Assembly: GCF_000711965.1 (NCBI RefSeq)
Contig: NZ_JONS01000002.1
Coordinates: 124,001-188,000, forward strand
DNA length: 64,000 nucleotides
Origin: Actinomyces israelii DSM 43320
GTDB lineage: Bacteria > Actinomycetota > Actinomycetes > Actinomycetales > Actinomycetaceae
Reading direction: 5' to 3'
Of the stretch, positions 26,755 to 36,264 are shown piece after piece. Each line of letters begins with the position of its first letter. Positions within the stretch are counted from its first letter, which is position 1. The notes below the pieces were generated by a model. It saw only the letters and a list, made by a program, of their open reading frames with translations, searched no databases and was not told where the DNA came from. A program made the position numbers and the translations under genes.

Positions 26755-26862
26755 CCCTCGCTCCTGTCCCGCCCCCGGCGGCCATCCCGGTAGCGCGCCC
26801 GAGGACTCGTCAAGCGGCTACGACGCCATGCTACCGAGCGGAGGGCGTCGGGCGGCCACGGC

Positions 26863-27822
26863 TCAGCCGTCGATCAGCGCCCGGGCGCTGTGGACGTCGG
26901 TGATCAGGACATTGACCCACTGCCCCAGGAGGGCGCCGCGAATGGCCGCGTGCTTGCGGCCGCCGCCCGCCGCCGCTACGCGCCGGGGAATGGCGCGCAG
27001 CTGCTCGGCGCTCGCGCCCACCAGGCGCTCATCATAGCCGCTGGCCACGGGCCGGCCCTCGGCGTTGAAGAAGCGCAGGCACACGTCGCCCACCGCACCC
27101 GCCTCGCTGAGCTCCGCCGCGTCCGCCTCGGTGATCATATTGCCCGACTCGCGCAGCAGCGCGGAGGGCTCCAGGCTGCCGATGCCCATCAGCGACATGG
27201 TGACAGTCGGGAGCAGGCCCAGGACGTGCCGCACCGAGGCGTCGTCGGCGAGCTGCTCGGCGGCGCCGGCGGAGCCGAGGACCGCCGGGGAGGGGAAGAA
27301 GACCGCCTCGGCGCCTGTGGCGCGCGCGAGCAGGTCGATCAGACGGGTCGCCTTGACCTGCACCCTGGGGTTGCCGACCCCGCCGAAGAGCTGGATGACC
27401 TTGTGCGCCACCGGCGTGCGGAAGGGGGGAAGCTGCTGCATCGCGGCCAGCCAGGTGGCGCTCCACGACGACAGGCCGATAATGTCCCCGCCCGTCAGGG
27501 TGGTCTCGAGATAGGTCGACGAGGCGGAGGCCAGGGCGGCCTCGATCTCCGCCTCCTCCCGGCCGGAGTCGACGACGACGCACTCGGCCAGCCCGTAGCG
27601 CTGCTCGAGCGCCTCCTCCAGATCGGTGTAGGTGCCCTCGGGCGCGGAGACCACGGTGCGCACGACGCCCTCCTTGGCCGCCCGCTTCAGAAGACGGGAG
27701 ACTCGCGGCTGGGAGACATGGAGCTCGGAGGCGATATCGGTCTGGCGCATGCCGAGCTCGTGGTACATCCGCGCGATCCTGACCATGAGTCGCAGCTGCG
27801 TCGTGTCAGCACGGGTCGGCAT
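26863..27822 (-). CDS. SorC/DeoR-type sugar-binding transcriptional regulator
   Basis: This 319-residue regulator has an N-terminal sigma-like HTH (MRQTDIASELHVSQPRVSRLL) written here as MRQTDIASELHV then SQPRVSRLL, and a C-terminal sugar-phosphate-binding domain with GGVGNPRVQVKATRL and SGYDERLVG. Proteins of this family usually respond to phosphorylated sugars. The ATG giving MPTRADTTQ is chosen because GGAAGG precedes it; an ATG nine codons earlier has no such site. It could sense the product of the FGGY kinase and is the alternative candidate for the ATTCn-N4-TGAAT sites. Confidence 0.87.
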   Translation of the reverse strand: MPTRADTTQLRLMVRIARMYHELGMRQTDIASELHVSQPRVSRLLKRAAKEGVVRTVVSAPEGTYTDLEEALEQRYGLAECVVVDSGREEAEIEAALASASSTYLETTLTGGDIIGLSSWSATWLAAMQQLPPFRTPVAHKVIQLFGGVGNPRVQVKATRLIDLLARATGAEAVFFPSPAVLGSAGAAEQLADDASVRHVLGLLPTVTMSLMGIGSLEPSALLRESGNMITEADAAELSEAGAVGDVCLRFFNAEGRPVASGYDERLVGASAEQLRAIPRRVAAAGGGRKHAAIRGALLGQWVNVLITDVHSARALIDG

Positions 27823-27993
27823 GGGCGAAGGTCCTTCCGGGCGGGTCATCTGACGACCCGCATGTGTCAGGGGTCGCGTGCAAGCCTAGATGATCGACTC
27901 CACGGGGCGCGGTGCGGTGTCGGTCGATGTCGGCCCCCGGGGTCCCGGGGAGCCGGCAAAGGCCCGGCTGCGGGCGCCCGCGAGTCCCCTTGA

Positions 27994-28053
27994 ACCGATC
28001 TCGGCGCGGCACCGAACTGATCCCACCGAGCCGATCCCGGCGAAAGGGGGTGG
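27994..28053 (+). repeat. Dispersed 22-bp-period repeat, copy 4 (degenerate)
   Basis: A clear 22-base unit starting ACCGATCTCGGCGCGG at 27994 is followed by a shortened unit, ACTGATCCCACCGA, and a terminal unit, GCCGATCCCGGCGAAAGG. The order, with a terminal CGAAAGGGG, matches the other copies. Confidence 0.75.
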
Positions 28054-28219
28054 GCGGGGTCGGGCGGGCTCAGTCGTAGACTGCGTGCGCCACCGTGCCC
28101 CCGAGACCGCCCGGCCCCGGCAAGACCACGGGCGCCGCAAGCCCTGAAGGGCTCGTGGAGGACCACGACGCGAGCGGCGCCGCCCGCGTCCCGGCAGGGG
28201 GCCGCCGTCACCAGGTACG

Positions 28220-28630
28220 GGTGCGCCTGCAGCGGTCGTCCCCGCCGCTGATCGCCGCGTAACCGGCGACCTGCGTCGTGCGCGGAAGGCGATACGGCGT
28301 GGGCCGCTCTGTCCGCAGTCGTGGACGCGGTCGCGTCGCACGGTGTGGCCGCCGAGCAGCTCCTTGGACCAGCCGACCCGCCGGGCGGAGAAGACGGCTC
28401 AAGCCGGTACTGGTAGCCGGGCTTGTCCAGGCGCTCGGTCGCCCGGCTCGCCCCGGAGGAGCTCTCCTTGCCCAGGGATGTCGATGTGGTGGGGCGCCGG
28501 ATAGAACACCGAGCGGCACGCATCGACCTCGACCAGGCTCTCACTCGGGTCCGCGCCCTGGAAGCCGGCCCGCACCGTCGTCGTGTCCTCGCCGACCTGT
28601 GCGTACCAGACGTACCGGATCCGCTCCGGG
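28220..28630 (-). pseudogene. Remnant of a GH120-type beta-xylosidase (beta-helix)
   Basis: Fragments in different minus frames match, in the right order, a right-handed beta-helix beta-xylosidase of family GH120. They are YVWYAQVGEDTTTVRAGF and QGADPSESLVEVDACRSVFY (28623-28477); SLGKESSSGASRATERLDK followed by PGYQYRLE (to 28398); then, after loss of one base, VFSARRVGWSKELLGGHTV and RRDRVHDCGQ; and finally TPYRLPRTTQVAGYAAISGG then DDR. At least two internal deletions and frameshifts separate them, so no active enzyme is made. It sits beside the xylose genes, which fits an ancestral xylo-oligosaccharide function. Family recognition is from remembered sequence patterns. Confidence 0.75.
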
Positions 28631-28639
28631 CCGCGCGCG

Positions 28640-29035
28640 GGCTCGCGACCCCGGTCCGCTGGTCGACATTCTCGGTGCGCAGCGCAGGAGCGCTCTCCTC
28701 CGCTCGGCCTGTGACGCGAGTGGAAGGTCACGAGGCACCAGGCGAGGGCCGGGGCCGCGTACCAGGTCAAGGGGCCGCTGCGAGGTCCTGGCCTCGGTGA
28801 ATAGCCGGCGTCGGCGAGCGTGCCGCCGACCATCTGCCAGCGGGAAATTACGATAAAACTTATCGTCCGCCGTGGCCGTGCGCGGCTCCACCGCGGCCCC
28901 GGGGCGGGTGCGGGGCCGGGTCGGGCGCCTGCTCGCGCAGCTCCCGGGGCGCGGCGGGCAGGACGGTCTGTGCGCTCTGCGTCCTACCTCCGAGTCGTGG
29001 CGGAGGCCGCCGGCGCGGCGGCCCCGGCCGCGGGC
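28640..29035. other. Intergenic region with no recognised gene
   Basis: This stretch probably holds further decayed 5' sequence of the GH120-like remnant, but I could not align it. Nothing else is supported. Arginine-rich open frames on both strands have no domain or ribosome binding site. Confidence 0.5.
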
Positions 29036-30499
29036 TCAGGCCCCCTGGCTGCGGGCGACGAGGGCGGCCGCGGCGTCATAGGCGGCCCGGACCTCGGGTG
29101 CGGGCTCGGCGGTCAGGTGCTCGACGCCGGCGATCTCCCAGGCCGGCGGCTCCTCTCCTCCGGCCAGGACCCAGGCGGCCTGCCGGGCGGCCCCGATGGC
29201 GACGTACTCGTCGGCCGGCGGCACGTCCACGGGCACGCCCAGGACCGCCGGGGCCAGCTTCCTGGCGCTGACCCACTTCACCCCGCCGCCCACGAGGCTC
29301 ACCGCCTCGATCGCGACGCCCTGGGCGCGCACGGCGTCCAGGCAGGCGCCCATGAGACACAGCAGGCCCTCCACGCTCGCGCGCGCGTAGTTCGCCGGGG
29401 TCAGGCTCGCCAGAGTCATGCCGGTCAGGACTCCCCGGGACTCGGGCAGGTTCGGGGTGCGCTCGCCCTCGAGGTAGGGCACGTGCACCAGGCCGGCGGC
29501 CCCGGGAGCGGCGGACAGGGCCAGCGCGTCGAACTCGTCGTAGGTCACGCCCAGGACCCGCTTGGCGGCGTCGAGGACGCGGGCGCCGTTGAGGGTGCAG
29601 GCCAGCGGCAGGAAGGCGCCGGTCGCGTCGGCGAAGCCGGTGACCAGGCCGCTCGCGTCGTGGGTGGGTGTGGCCGACACGGCGGCGACGACGCCGGAGG
29701 TGCCCAGGGACACGCTCGTCTGGCCGGGGCGCAGGCCCAGGCCCAGGGCGGCGCCGGCGTTGTCCCCGCAGCCGGGGCCGAGGGCCAGGTGGTTCAGGCC
29801 GCGCCCGTCGACGTCGTCCCCGCCCCGGGCGGCGGCCTCGCGGGGGCCGATGACGCGCGGCAGGACGATGCGCTCGGCCTCCTCCTGGCTCACGCGCAGG
29901 GCCCGGGCCAGCAGGTCGCGCCGGTAGGTGTTCGTCACGGCGTCGAAGTAGCCGGTGCCCGAGGCGTCGGAGCGGTCGGTGGTGAGGGTCTCCAGGGACG
30001 CCGCCCCGGACAGCCTCCAGGTCAGCCAGTCGTGCGGCAGGCAGACGGCGGCGACGCGCCGCGCGTTCTCCGGCTCGTGGTCCGCCAGCCAGCGCAACTT
30101 GGTAATGGTCAGGGAGGCCACCGGGACGCTGCCGACGGCGTCGGCCCAGGCGGCGCGGCCGGCCGGCTCGTCGCCCTCGCCCAGCTCGGCGATGAGGTCG
30201 CGGGCGGCGGCGGCCGAGCGGGTGTCGTTCCACAGCAGGGCGGGGCGGATGACGCGTCCGTCGGCGTCGAGGACGACCATGCCGTGCTGCTGGCCGCCCA
30301 CGCTCAGGGCGGCGACGTCGTCGAGGCCGCCGGCGGCCTCGATCGCCTCCCCCAGGGCCCGCCACCACTGATCGGGGTGGACCTCGGTGCCGTCGGGGTG
30401 GGAGGCCCTGGCCTGGCGCACGAGGCCGCCGGTGGCGGCGTCGCGGACGACGATCTTGCAGGACTGCGTCGAGGAGTCGACGCCGGCGACGAGGGTCAT
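29036..30499 (-). CDS. xylB: Xylulokinase
   Basis: This 487-residue FGGY kinase makes D-xylulose 5-phosphate. It begins [19 protein letters not shown], the classical xylulokinase start, with [22 protein letters not shown] and [12 protein letters not shown] following, and [12 protein letters not shown] in the ATP site. GGAAGGAA precedes the ATG. A very long open frame extends upstream through xylA in another frame and is not real beyond this start. It lies 110 bases after xylA and is probably co-transcribed with it under the ROK repressor. Confidence 0.95.
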   Translation of the reverse strand: MTLVAGVDSSTQSCKIVVRDAATGGLVRQARASHPDGTEVHPDQWWRALGEAIEAAGGLDDVAALSVGGQQHGMVVLDADGRVIRPALLWNDTRSAAAARDLIAELGEGDEPAGRAAWADAVGSVPVASLTITKLRWLADHEPENARRVAAVCLPHDWLTWRLSGAASLETLTTDRSDASGTGYFDAVTNTYRRDLLARALRVSQEEAERIVLPRVIGPREAAARGGDDVDGRGLNHLALGPGCGDNAGAALGLGLRPGQTSVSLGTSGVVAAVSATPTHDASGLVTGFADATGAFLPLACTLNGARVLDAAKRVLGVTYDEFDALALSAAPGAAGLVHVPYLEGERTPNLPESRGVLTGMTLASLTPANYARASVEGLLCLMGACLDAVRAQGVAIEAVSLVGGGVKWVSARKLAPAVLGVPVDVPPADEYVAIGAARQAAWVLAGGEEPPAWEIAGVEHLTAEPAPEVRAAYDAAAALVARSQGA

Positions 30500-30609
30500 G
30501 GTGTTCCTTCCGCGGTGAAGGTGGGTGACGAAGCTGGGCTGGCGACCGGGCGGACGGGGGCGCTGGGGCGACGACGCCGGTAGGCGCCGCCGCCCCGGCG
30601 CGCGGGCCG

Positions 30610-31791
30610 TCAGCCGATGAGGTGCTGGACGGCCTTCTCGTAGAGGTCCACGTAATGGTAGTCGCGGGCGGCGGCCGCGGCGGTGTCGAAGTCCTCGTAG
30701 GCGGAGCGGTCGGCCAGGAGGTCGTCCAGGGTCTCGCCGGCGGCGAGGGTGGGCTCGCCGAGCTCGTAGACGCCCGAGCGCCTGAGCGCCTCCTGGACCT
30801 CGGGGTCGGCGCGGAAGGCCCGGGCCTTGTCGGCCAGCTGGAGGTACATCTCCATGTTCGCGGCGGCCGACTCCCACACGCCCTCCATGCCGTCGGTGCG
30901 CGAGGGCTTGTAGTCGAAGTGGATGGGGCCCTCGTAGCGGGGGCCGCCGCCGGGGAAGCCGTTGACGAGCAGGTCGACGGTGAAGAAGGCCGACAGCAGG
31001 TCGCCGTGGCCGAAGACGAGGTCCTGGTCGTACTTCAGTCCCTTCTGGCCGTTGAGGTCGATGTGGAAGAGCTTGCCAGCGTTGAGCGCCTGCGCCAGGG
31101 CGTGGGTGTAGTTGAGGTTCGCCATCTGCTCGTGGCCGACCTCGGGGTTCAGTCCCACGACGTCGCCGTTGTCGAGCTCGGCGATCAGGGCCAGGGCGTG
31201 CCCGACCGTGGGAAGGAAGATGTCGCCGCGGGGCTCGTTGGGCTTGGGCTCCAGGCCGATCCTGAGGTTGTAGCCCTTGTCCTTGATGTAGCCGGCGACG
31301 GTGTCCAGGCCCTCCTTGTAGCGGTCGAAGACGGCGTTGAGGTCCTTGGAGGAGTCGTACTCGGCGCCCTCGCGGCCGCCCCACATGACGAAGGTCGTGG
31401 CGCCGAGCTCGGCGGCCAGGTCCACGTTGCGCAGGATCTTGCGCAGGCCGAAGCGGCGGATGGAGCGGTCGTTGTTGGTCAGGCCGCCGTCCTTGAAGAT
31501 GGGATGGGTGAAGGTGTTGGTGGTGACCATCTCGATGGTCAGGCCGGTGGCCTCGACCGCGTCCTTGAGTCTGGCGACGATCTTGTCGCGCTCGGCGTCG
31601 GTGGCGTCGAAGGGGAAGACGTCGTTGTCGTGGAAGGTGATGCCCCAGGCGCCGAGCTCGGCGAGCCTCTCGGTGTACTCCCAGGGGCGCAGGGCGGCGC
31701 GGGTCGGCTCGCCGAAGGGGTCGGCGGCGAGCCAGCCGACCGTCCACAGTCCGAACGAGAACCTGTCTTCCCTGGTGGGCTTGCGAACCAT
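30610..31791 (-). CDS. xylA: Xylose isomerase
   Basis: This 393-residue enzyme isomerises D-xylose to D-xylulose and fits the short, actinobacterial type of the family (about 390 residues). Signature segments include [11 protein letters not shown] with the catalytic histidine, [20 protein letters not shown] with metal and substrate glutamates, [15 protein letters not shown], and [16 protein letters not shown] with aspartate ligands. AAGGAGG precedes the ATG. It is the first gene of the xylAB unit, divergent from the ROK regulator. Confidence 0.97.
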   Translation of the reverse strand: MVRKPTREDRFSFGLWTVGWLAADPFGEPTRAALRPWEYTERLAELGAWGITFHDNDVFPFDATDAERDKIVARLKDAVEATGLTIEMVTTNTFTHPIFKDGGLTNNDRSIRRFGLRKILRNVDLAAELGATTFVMWGGREGAEYDSSKDLNAVFDRYKEGLDTVAGYIKDKGYNLRIGLEPKPNEPRGDIFLPTVGHALALIAELDNGDVVGLNPEVGHEQMANLNYTHALAQALNAGKLFHIDLNGQKGLKYDQDLVFGHGDLLSAFFTVDLLVNGFPGGGPRYEGPIHFDYKPSRTDGMEGVWESAAANMEMYLQLADKARAFRADPEVQEALRRSGVYELGEPTLAAGETLDDLLADRSAYEDFDTAAAAARDYHYVDLYEKAVQHLIG

Positions 31792-31816
31792 GTGCTCCTC
31801 CTTGAGTCAGGATTTG

Positions 31817-31858
31817 TTTGTTGGCAAAACTATACTGTTCCGGCCAGTACCGGGTCAA
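31817..31858 (-). promoter_or_regulatory. xylA promoter and XylR-like operator
   Basis: On the minus strand TTGACC (31858-31853) and TATAGT (31834-31829) are 18 bases apart. Immediately downstream, TTTG-TTGG-CAAA at 31817-31828 forms a perfect 4-bp inverted repeat inside GTTTGTTGGCAAAAC, resembling known XylR operators of the ROK family with GTTTGTT and AAAC half-sites. It would cover the transcription start. Confidence 0.7.
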
Positions 31859-31884
31859 GGGGCGCCCGCGGCCCGCGCCCGTCC

Positions 31885-31968
31885 TTTCGCCGAGATCGGT
31901 CGTATTCCGGCTCGAGATCGGTCCGTGAACCGATCTCGGTGCGGAACTGAACCGATCTCGACGAAAGG
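31885..31968. repeat. Dispersed 22-bp-period repeat, copy 5 (palindromic)
   Basis: Two units point one way (CGAGATCGGT at 31891 and 31913, 22 bases apart) and two the other (ACCGATCTCG at 31929 and 31951, again 22 apart). Both outer ends carry the terminal form, CCTTTCG and CGAAAGG, so the whole element is a large inverted repeat. It lies between xylA and the divergent ROK gene. Confidence 0.88.
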
Positions 31969-32037
31969 AGCCGGCGCTGTCGCGAGAGCGGTTCCTCTGC
32001 AGGGGTGGCCGACGAGGCCATCGGGTAGGGTCAGGAC

Positions 32038-33303
32038 GTGGCACGAAGCACAAAGACGGCGCCGTCCCCGAAGTCCCGCTGCACTCCCGACAACAACGGC
32101 TCATCCGGAACCCCCTCGGCCCGCCAGTCCAGCCTGCGCACCTCGAACCTGGCTCTGCTCGCCAGCCGGGTCTTCGCCTCCCCCGGCCCCGTCTCGCGCG
32201 CCGCTGTCGCCACCGCAACCGGAATGACCCGCTCGACGGCCTCACGGCTGGCCGACGAGCTCGTCGCCACGGGCATCCTGGCCGAGCTGGCCCCGACGCC
32301 CACGGCCGGCCCGGGCCGTCCGGCAGTGCCGCTGACCCCGGCGTCGGGGACGTTCATCGCCATCGGCCTGGAGGTCAATGTCTCGCGCATGGCCGTGCGC
32401 GCCATCGACCTGTCGGGGGATGTGCTCGCCGAGCGCCTCGTCGTCGACGACTTCTCCTCGTCCGACGCCCACGAGGTCCTGGGGCGCCTGGCCTCCCTGC
32501 TCGAGCCACTGACCGCTCTCGGCCCCGTCAGATCGGCGCGCATGGTTGGCGCCGCGCTGGCGCTGCCGGGGCTGGTGAGCGACGGCGTCCTCCTGCGCGC
32601 CCCCAACCTCGGCTGGGCCGGCATCCGTCCCGCAGAGATCCTGGCCCCCACCCTGGGGCGCCTCGGCACGAGCCTCGTCGTCGGCAATGAGGCCGATCTG
32701 GCCGCGCTCACCGCCGCCAGGCTGCGCCCCGGCGCCCCCGGGGAGCACCGCGACTTCATCTACCTGTCCGGGGAGGATGGCATCGGCGCCGGGATCGTGC
32801 GCGACGGCGAGGCCTGGCTGGGCGCCAACGGCTTCGCCGGGGAGATCGGCCACATCCAGGTGGATCCGCAGGGACCCGAGTGCGGCTGCGGGAACCACGG
32901 CTGCCTGGAGCGCTTCGCGGGGCGGCGCTCGATCCTCGCCGCCGCCGGCCTGCCCCCCGGCGCCGACCCCGAGGACCTGCGGAGGGCCTACGACGACGAC
33001 GCCTCGCCCCACCACCAGCAGGCCCGAGACGCCGTCGCGGCTGCGGCCCGCGCGCTGGGCATCGCCCTGAGCGCCGCCATCAACATCCTCGACATCCCGG
33101 CCGTCGTCCTCGGCGGCCACCTCGCCCCGCTGACCGGGCTCCTCGCCCCGTCCCTCCAGGAGAGCCTCGACCACCGCGTGCTGGCCTCGCGCTGGTCAGC
33201 CCCGCAGATCCTGCCGGCCCCCGAGGACGAGACCCCGGGGGCGACAGGGGCGGCCTGGTCCCTGCTCGAGGGAGTGATCGCGGCCCCGGCCGCCTGGGCC
33301 TGA
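32038..33303 (+). CDS. xylR: ROK-family repressor, probably XylR
   Basis: This 421-residue regulator has an N-terminal winged HTH ([19 protein letters not shown]) and a ROK kinase-like sugar domain. The zinc-binding ROK motif reads [12 protein letters not shown], preceded by [19 protein letters not shown] start is chosen, with TCAGGAC shortly upstream, because the next in-frame ATG falls inside the HTH. It is divergent from xylA, whose promoter has a XylR-like operator, so xylose-responsive repression of xylAB is likely. It ends at a hairpin shared with convergent kdgK. Confidence 0.88.
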   Translation: MARSTKTAPSPKSRCTPDNNGSSGTPSARQSSLRTSNLALLASRVFASPGPVSRAAVATATGMTRSTASRLADELVATGILAELAPTPTAGPGRPAVPLTPASGTFIAIGLEVNVSRMAVRAIDLSGDVLAERLVVDDFSSSDAHEVLGRLASLLEPLTALGPVRSARMVGAALALPGLVSDGVLLRAPNLGWAGIRPAEILAPTLGRLGTSLVVGNEADLAALTAARLRPGAPGEHRDFIYLSGEDGIGAGIVRDGEAWLGANGFAGEIGHIQVDPQGPECGCGNHGCLERFAGRRSILAAAGLPPGADPEDLRRAYDDDASPHHQQARDAVAAAARALGIALSAAINILDIPAVVLGGHLAPLTGLLAPSLQESLDHRVLASRWSAPQILPAPEDETPGATGAAWSLLEGVIAAPAAWA

Positions 33304-33319
33304 GGCCCCGCGTGCCGGC

Positions 33320-33337
33320 TGCCGGCACCCGCCGGCA
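33320..33337. terminator. Bidirectional hairpin between xylR and kdgK
   Basis: TGCCGGC and GCCGGCA form a perfect 7-bp stem with a four-base loop in the 48-bp gap between convergent genes. Further GCCGGC copies nearby allow alternative pairings. No T tract is present. Confidence 0.5.
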
Positions 33338-33351
33338 CCGGCTGCCGCTGG

Positions 33352-34482
33352 TCAGCGCTGGACGCGGGCGTTGCCGCCGGCGGCGAGGCGCTGGACCTCG
33401 GCGAGGGTGGCCATGGTGGTGTCGCCGGGGGTGGTCATGGCCAGGGCGCCGTGCGCGGCCCCGTACTCCACGGCGGTGGCCAGGTCGCCGAGCTCCATGA
33501 GCCCGTAGATCAGGCCCGAGGCGAAGGAGTCGCCCCCGCCGACCCGGTCGAGGATCTCCAGGCCGGGGCGCTGGACTGAGCGCACGAACCCGGTCCGGGG
33601 CGACCAGGCGATAGCCGCCCAGTCGTTGACGGTGGCCGTGCGCACCTGGCGCAGGGTGGTGGCGACGACCCCGAAGCCGTCGAACTCGGCGACCGCCCGC
33701 TCGATCATGGCCTCGAAGGCGCCGGCGTCCAGCCTGGACAGGCCCTCGTCCACGCCGTCGACCTCGAAGCCCAGGCAGGCGGTGAAGTCCTCCTCGTTGC
33801 CGATCATGACGTCCACGTAGCGGGCCAGGCGCCGGTTGACCTCGCGCGCCCGCTCGATCCCCCCGACGCCCTTCCACAGGCTGGGCCGGTAGTTCAGGTC
33901 GTAGGACACCACCGTGCCCGCCCGGTGGGCGGCGTCCATGGCCGCCTCGGCCACCTCGGCCGCCTCCGGCGACAGGGCCGCGAAGATGCCGCCGGTGTGC
34001 AGCCAGCGTACGCCCAGCCGCCCGAAGAGGCGGTCCCAGTCCACGTCCTGGGGCCGCAGCCGGCTGACGGCGGTGTGCCCGCGGTCCGAGACCCCCACCG
34101 CGCCGCGCACCCCGTAGCCGCGCTCGGTGAAGTTCAGCCCGTTGCGCGCGCTGCGGCCGATACCGTCGTAGGGCGCCCACACGATCCGCGGGTCCACACC
34201 GCCGGCCAGGATGAGGCTCTCAATGAGACGGCCCACCTCGTTGTCGGCCAGGGCGGTGACCACCCCCGCCCGCATGCCGAAGCACCTCGACAGGCCGCGG
34301 GCGACGTTGTACTCCCCGCCCCCCTCCCAGACCTCGAAGCGCCGGGCCGTGCGAATGCGCCCCTCCCCCGGGTCCAGGCGCAGCATGACCTCCCCCAGGC
34401 AGACCACGTCGTAGCGGCACTGCGCGGCGGGCCGCACCGCGACCGGCCCCCCACCAGAAGCAGGACCAGCAGCAGCGCTCAT
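33352..34482 (-). CDS. kdgK: 2-keto-3-deoxygluconate kinase (PfkB family)
   Basis: This 376-residue sugar kinase would phosphorylate 2-keto-3-deoxygluconate. It has VVCLGEVMLRLDPGEGRIRT and GGGEYNVARGLSRCFG at the substrate end and the ATP-site motif DRVGGGDSFASGLIYG with the catalytic aspartate. The ATG overlaps the stop of the eda gene as ATGA, and GAAGGAGG precedes it. It closes the uxuB-uxuA-eda-kdgK operon, supplying the substrate for Eda. Confidence 0.9.
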   Translation of the reverse strand: MSAAAGPASGGGPVAVRPAAQCRYDVVCLGEVMLRLDPGEGRIRTARRFEVWEGGGEYNVARGLSRCFGMRAGVVTALADNEVGRLIESLILAGGVDPRIVWAPYDGIGRSARNGLNFTERGYGVRGAVGVSDRGHTAVSRLRPQDVDWDRLFGRLGVRWLHTGGIFAALSPEAAEVAEAAMDAAHRAGTVVSYDLNYRPSLWKGVGGIERAREVNRRLARYVDVMIGNEEDFTACLGFEVDGVDEGLSRLDAGAFEAMIERAVAEFDGFGVVATTLRQVRTATVNDWAAIAWSPRTGFVRSVQRPGLEILDRVGGGDSFASGLIYGLMELGDLATAVEYGAAHGALAMTTPGDTTMATLAEVQRLAAGGNARVQR

Positions 34483-35159
34483 CGGCCGGCCTCCTTCGCG
34501 ATCGCCACGGCCCGGGCGCACAGGCGGGAGACCTCATCCCACCGGGCGGCGGCCACAAGGTCCCTGCTCACCATCCACGACCCGCCGCACGCCGCGACCT
34601 GGGGAACGGCCAGGTACTCGGCCAGGTTGCCCGCGCTCACGCCCCCGGTCGGCACGAACCGCACCCGGGGGAAGGCCGCCGACAGGGCCCTGACGGCCGA
34701 CGGGCCGCCCAGAGCGGAGGCCGGGAAGAACTTGACCGTCCTGATTCCCAGCTCCAGGGCCGCCATAATCCACGACGCGTCCGCGCACCCCGGCAGCACC
34801 GGCACCCCCGCGTCCTGCGCGCAGCGCACGACCTCGACCGACAGGCCCGGAGACACCAGGTACCGGGCGCCCGCATCGATGGCGGCCTCGGCCTGAGCCG
34901 CGTCGAGCACCGTCCCGGCCCCCACCACCAGACCCTCGACCTCGCCCATGACACGGATCGCCTCCACCGCGGCAGCGGTACGGAAGGCCACCTCGGCCGT
35001 CGCAATGCCGCTGGCCACCAGGGCCCGGCCAGCACCCACCCCCTGCGCGGCGGAATCGACCACCACTACCGGCACCACCGGGTTGGCGGCCAGAAGCTGA
35101 TCGAGCTGATCGCGCGCGGCCTCGGCGTCCTCAGTGATCCGGCTCGTCATGCTCGTCAT
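34479..35159 (-). CDS. eda: KDPG/KHG aldolase
   Basis: This 226-residue class I aldolase splits 2-keto-3-deoxy-6-phosphogluconate into pyruvate and glyceraldehyde 3-phosphate. The Schiff-base lysine is in RTVKFFPASALGG, the catalytic glutamate in ATAEVAFRT, and the phosphate site in RFVPTGGVSAGNLAEYL. Length fits the family. It overlaps kdgK by four bases and follows uxuA by 25. Confidence 0.93.
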   Translation of the reverse strand: MTSMTSRITEDAEAARDQLDQLLAANPVVPVVVVDSAAQGVGAGRALVASGIATAEVAFRTAAAVEAIRVMGEVEGLVVGAGTVLDAAQAEAAIDAGARYLVSPGLSVEVVRCAQDAGVPVLPGCADASWIMAALELGIRTVKFFPASALGGPSAVRALSAAFPRVRFVPTGGVSAGNLAEYLAVPQVAACGGSWMVSRDLVAAARWDEVSRLCARAVAIAKEAGR

Positions 35160-35184
35160 GACTGATACTCCTCCCCGAGCGCGC

Positions 35185-36264
35185 TCAGGCGCGCATCTTG
35201 AGCTTGGCGGTGGCCTCGAAGAGGCCGTTGAGGTAGGTGGCGCCCAGCGCCCGGTCGTAGAGCGGATATCCCGGACGGCCCGTCTCCCCCCAGATCATGC
35301 GACCGTGGTCGGGACGGACGTAGACGTCCGGCACGGTGTCGTGGAGGGCCTCGATAATGGCGGCCATGTCCAGGTCGCCGGCGGCGGAGAGGTGCGGCGC
35401 CTCCTGGAAGTGCCTGTCCCCGAGGTGCTTCACGTTGCGCACGTGAGCGGCTGCGATCCGGCCCCGTTCCCCGAACTCGCGGAAGATCGCGGGAACGTCA
35501 TTGTCCGGGTCGGAGCCGAGCGACCCGGAGCACGGGCACAGAGAGTTGGCCTCGGAGTCGACCATGCGCACAATGCGGTCGAGGTCGTCTCGCGTGTTGC
35601 AGATGCGGGGCAGGCCGAACAGGTCCCAGGCGGGGTCGTCGGGGTGGACGGCCATCCGGATGCCGACCCTCTCGCAGGTTGGGATGATGCCCTGGAGGAA
35701 GTAGCGGTAGTTGTCCCGCATCTGCTCGCGCGAGACGCCCTCGTAGAGGGAGAGAACCTCGTCGAGCCGGCTCAGGCGCTCCGGCTCCCAGCCGGGCAGG
35801 GTGAGCCCGCCCGAGTCACGGGCGGTGCGCTCGACGATCTCGCGCGGCGTCATGCCCTCGACCTCGGCGTGGTCGTAGTACAGGCAGGTGGAGCCGTCCT
35901 CGTTCACGTGGGCGAGCTCGGTGCGCAGCCAGTCGAAAACGGGCATGAAGTTGTAGATGACGACCTCGACGCCGAAGGCCGCCAGGTTCTCCAGGGTTGC
36001 GCAGTAGGCGGCGATGTACTCGTCGCGGCTGGGAAGGCCCAGCTTAATGTCCTCGTGGACGTTGACGGACTCGATGACCCGGCACTCCAGGCCGCCTGCC
36101 CTCACCCGGGCGATCAGCTTCTCGATCTCGCCTCTCTCCCAGACCTCGCCGGCGGCGTACTGGTCGAGGACGCCCATAATGCCGGTCATGCCGGGAATCT
36201 GGCGGATGTACTGCAGGGGGATGGGGTCGTAGGCCTCCCCGTACCAGCGGAAGGTCATGTTCAT
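35185..36264 (-). CDS. uxuA: Mannonate dehydratase
   Basis: This 359-residue enzyme dehydrates D-mannonate to 2-keto-3-deoxygluconate. It has the family features [54 protein letters not shown] with metal ligands, and [17 protein letters not shown]. The ATG overlaps the uxuB stop as ATGA, with AAGGAGA upstream; a second ATG lies two codons on. A longer upstream frame is a shadow of uxuB. Confidence 0.95.
   Translation of the reverse strand: MNMTFRWYGEAYDPIPLQYIRQIPGMTGIMGVLDQYAAGEVWERGEIEKLIARVRAGGLECRVIESVNVHEDIKLGLPSRDEYIAAYCATLENLAAFGVEVVIYNFMPVFDWLRTELAHVNEDGSTCLYYDHAEVEGMTPREIVERTARDSGGLTLPGWEPERLSRLDEVLSLYEGVSREQMRDNYRYFLQGIIPTCERVGIRMAVHPDDPAWDLFGLPRICNTRDDLDRIVRMVDSEANSLCPCSGSLGSDPDNDVPAIFREFGERGRIAAAHVRNVKHLGDRHFQEAPHLSAAGDLDMAAIIEALHDTVPDVYVRPDHGRMIWGETGRPGYPLYDRALGATYLNGLFEATAKLKMRA

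Noticed and set aside
27867-28544. Intact 225-codon gene on the minus strand
   Set aside because: Only a short segment resembles a protein family (GH120), and neighbouring segments of that family are in other frames, so it is part of a pseudogene.
30500-32245. N-terminal extension of xylB through xylA
   Set aside because: It overlaps xylA in another frame and has shadow composition; xylB has a clear ATG and ribosome binding site.
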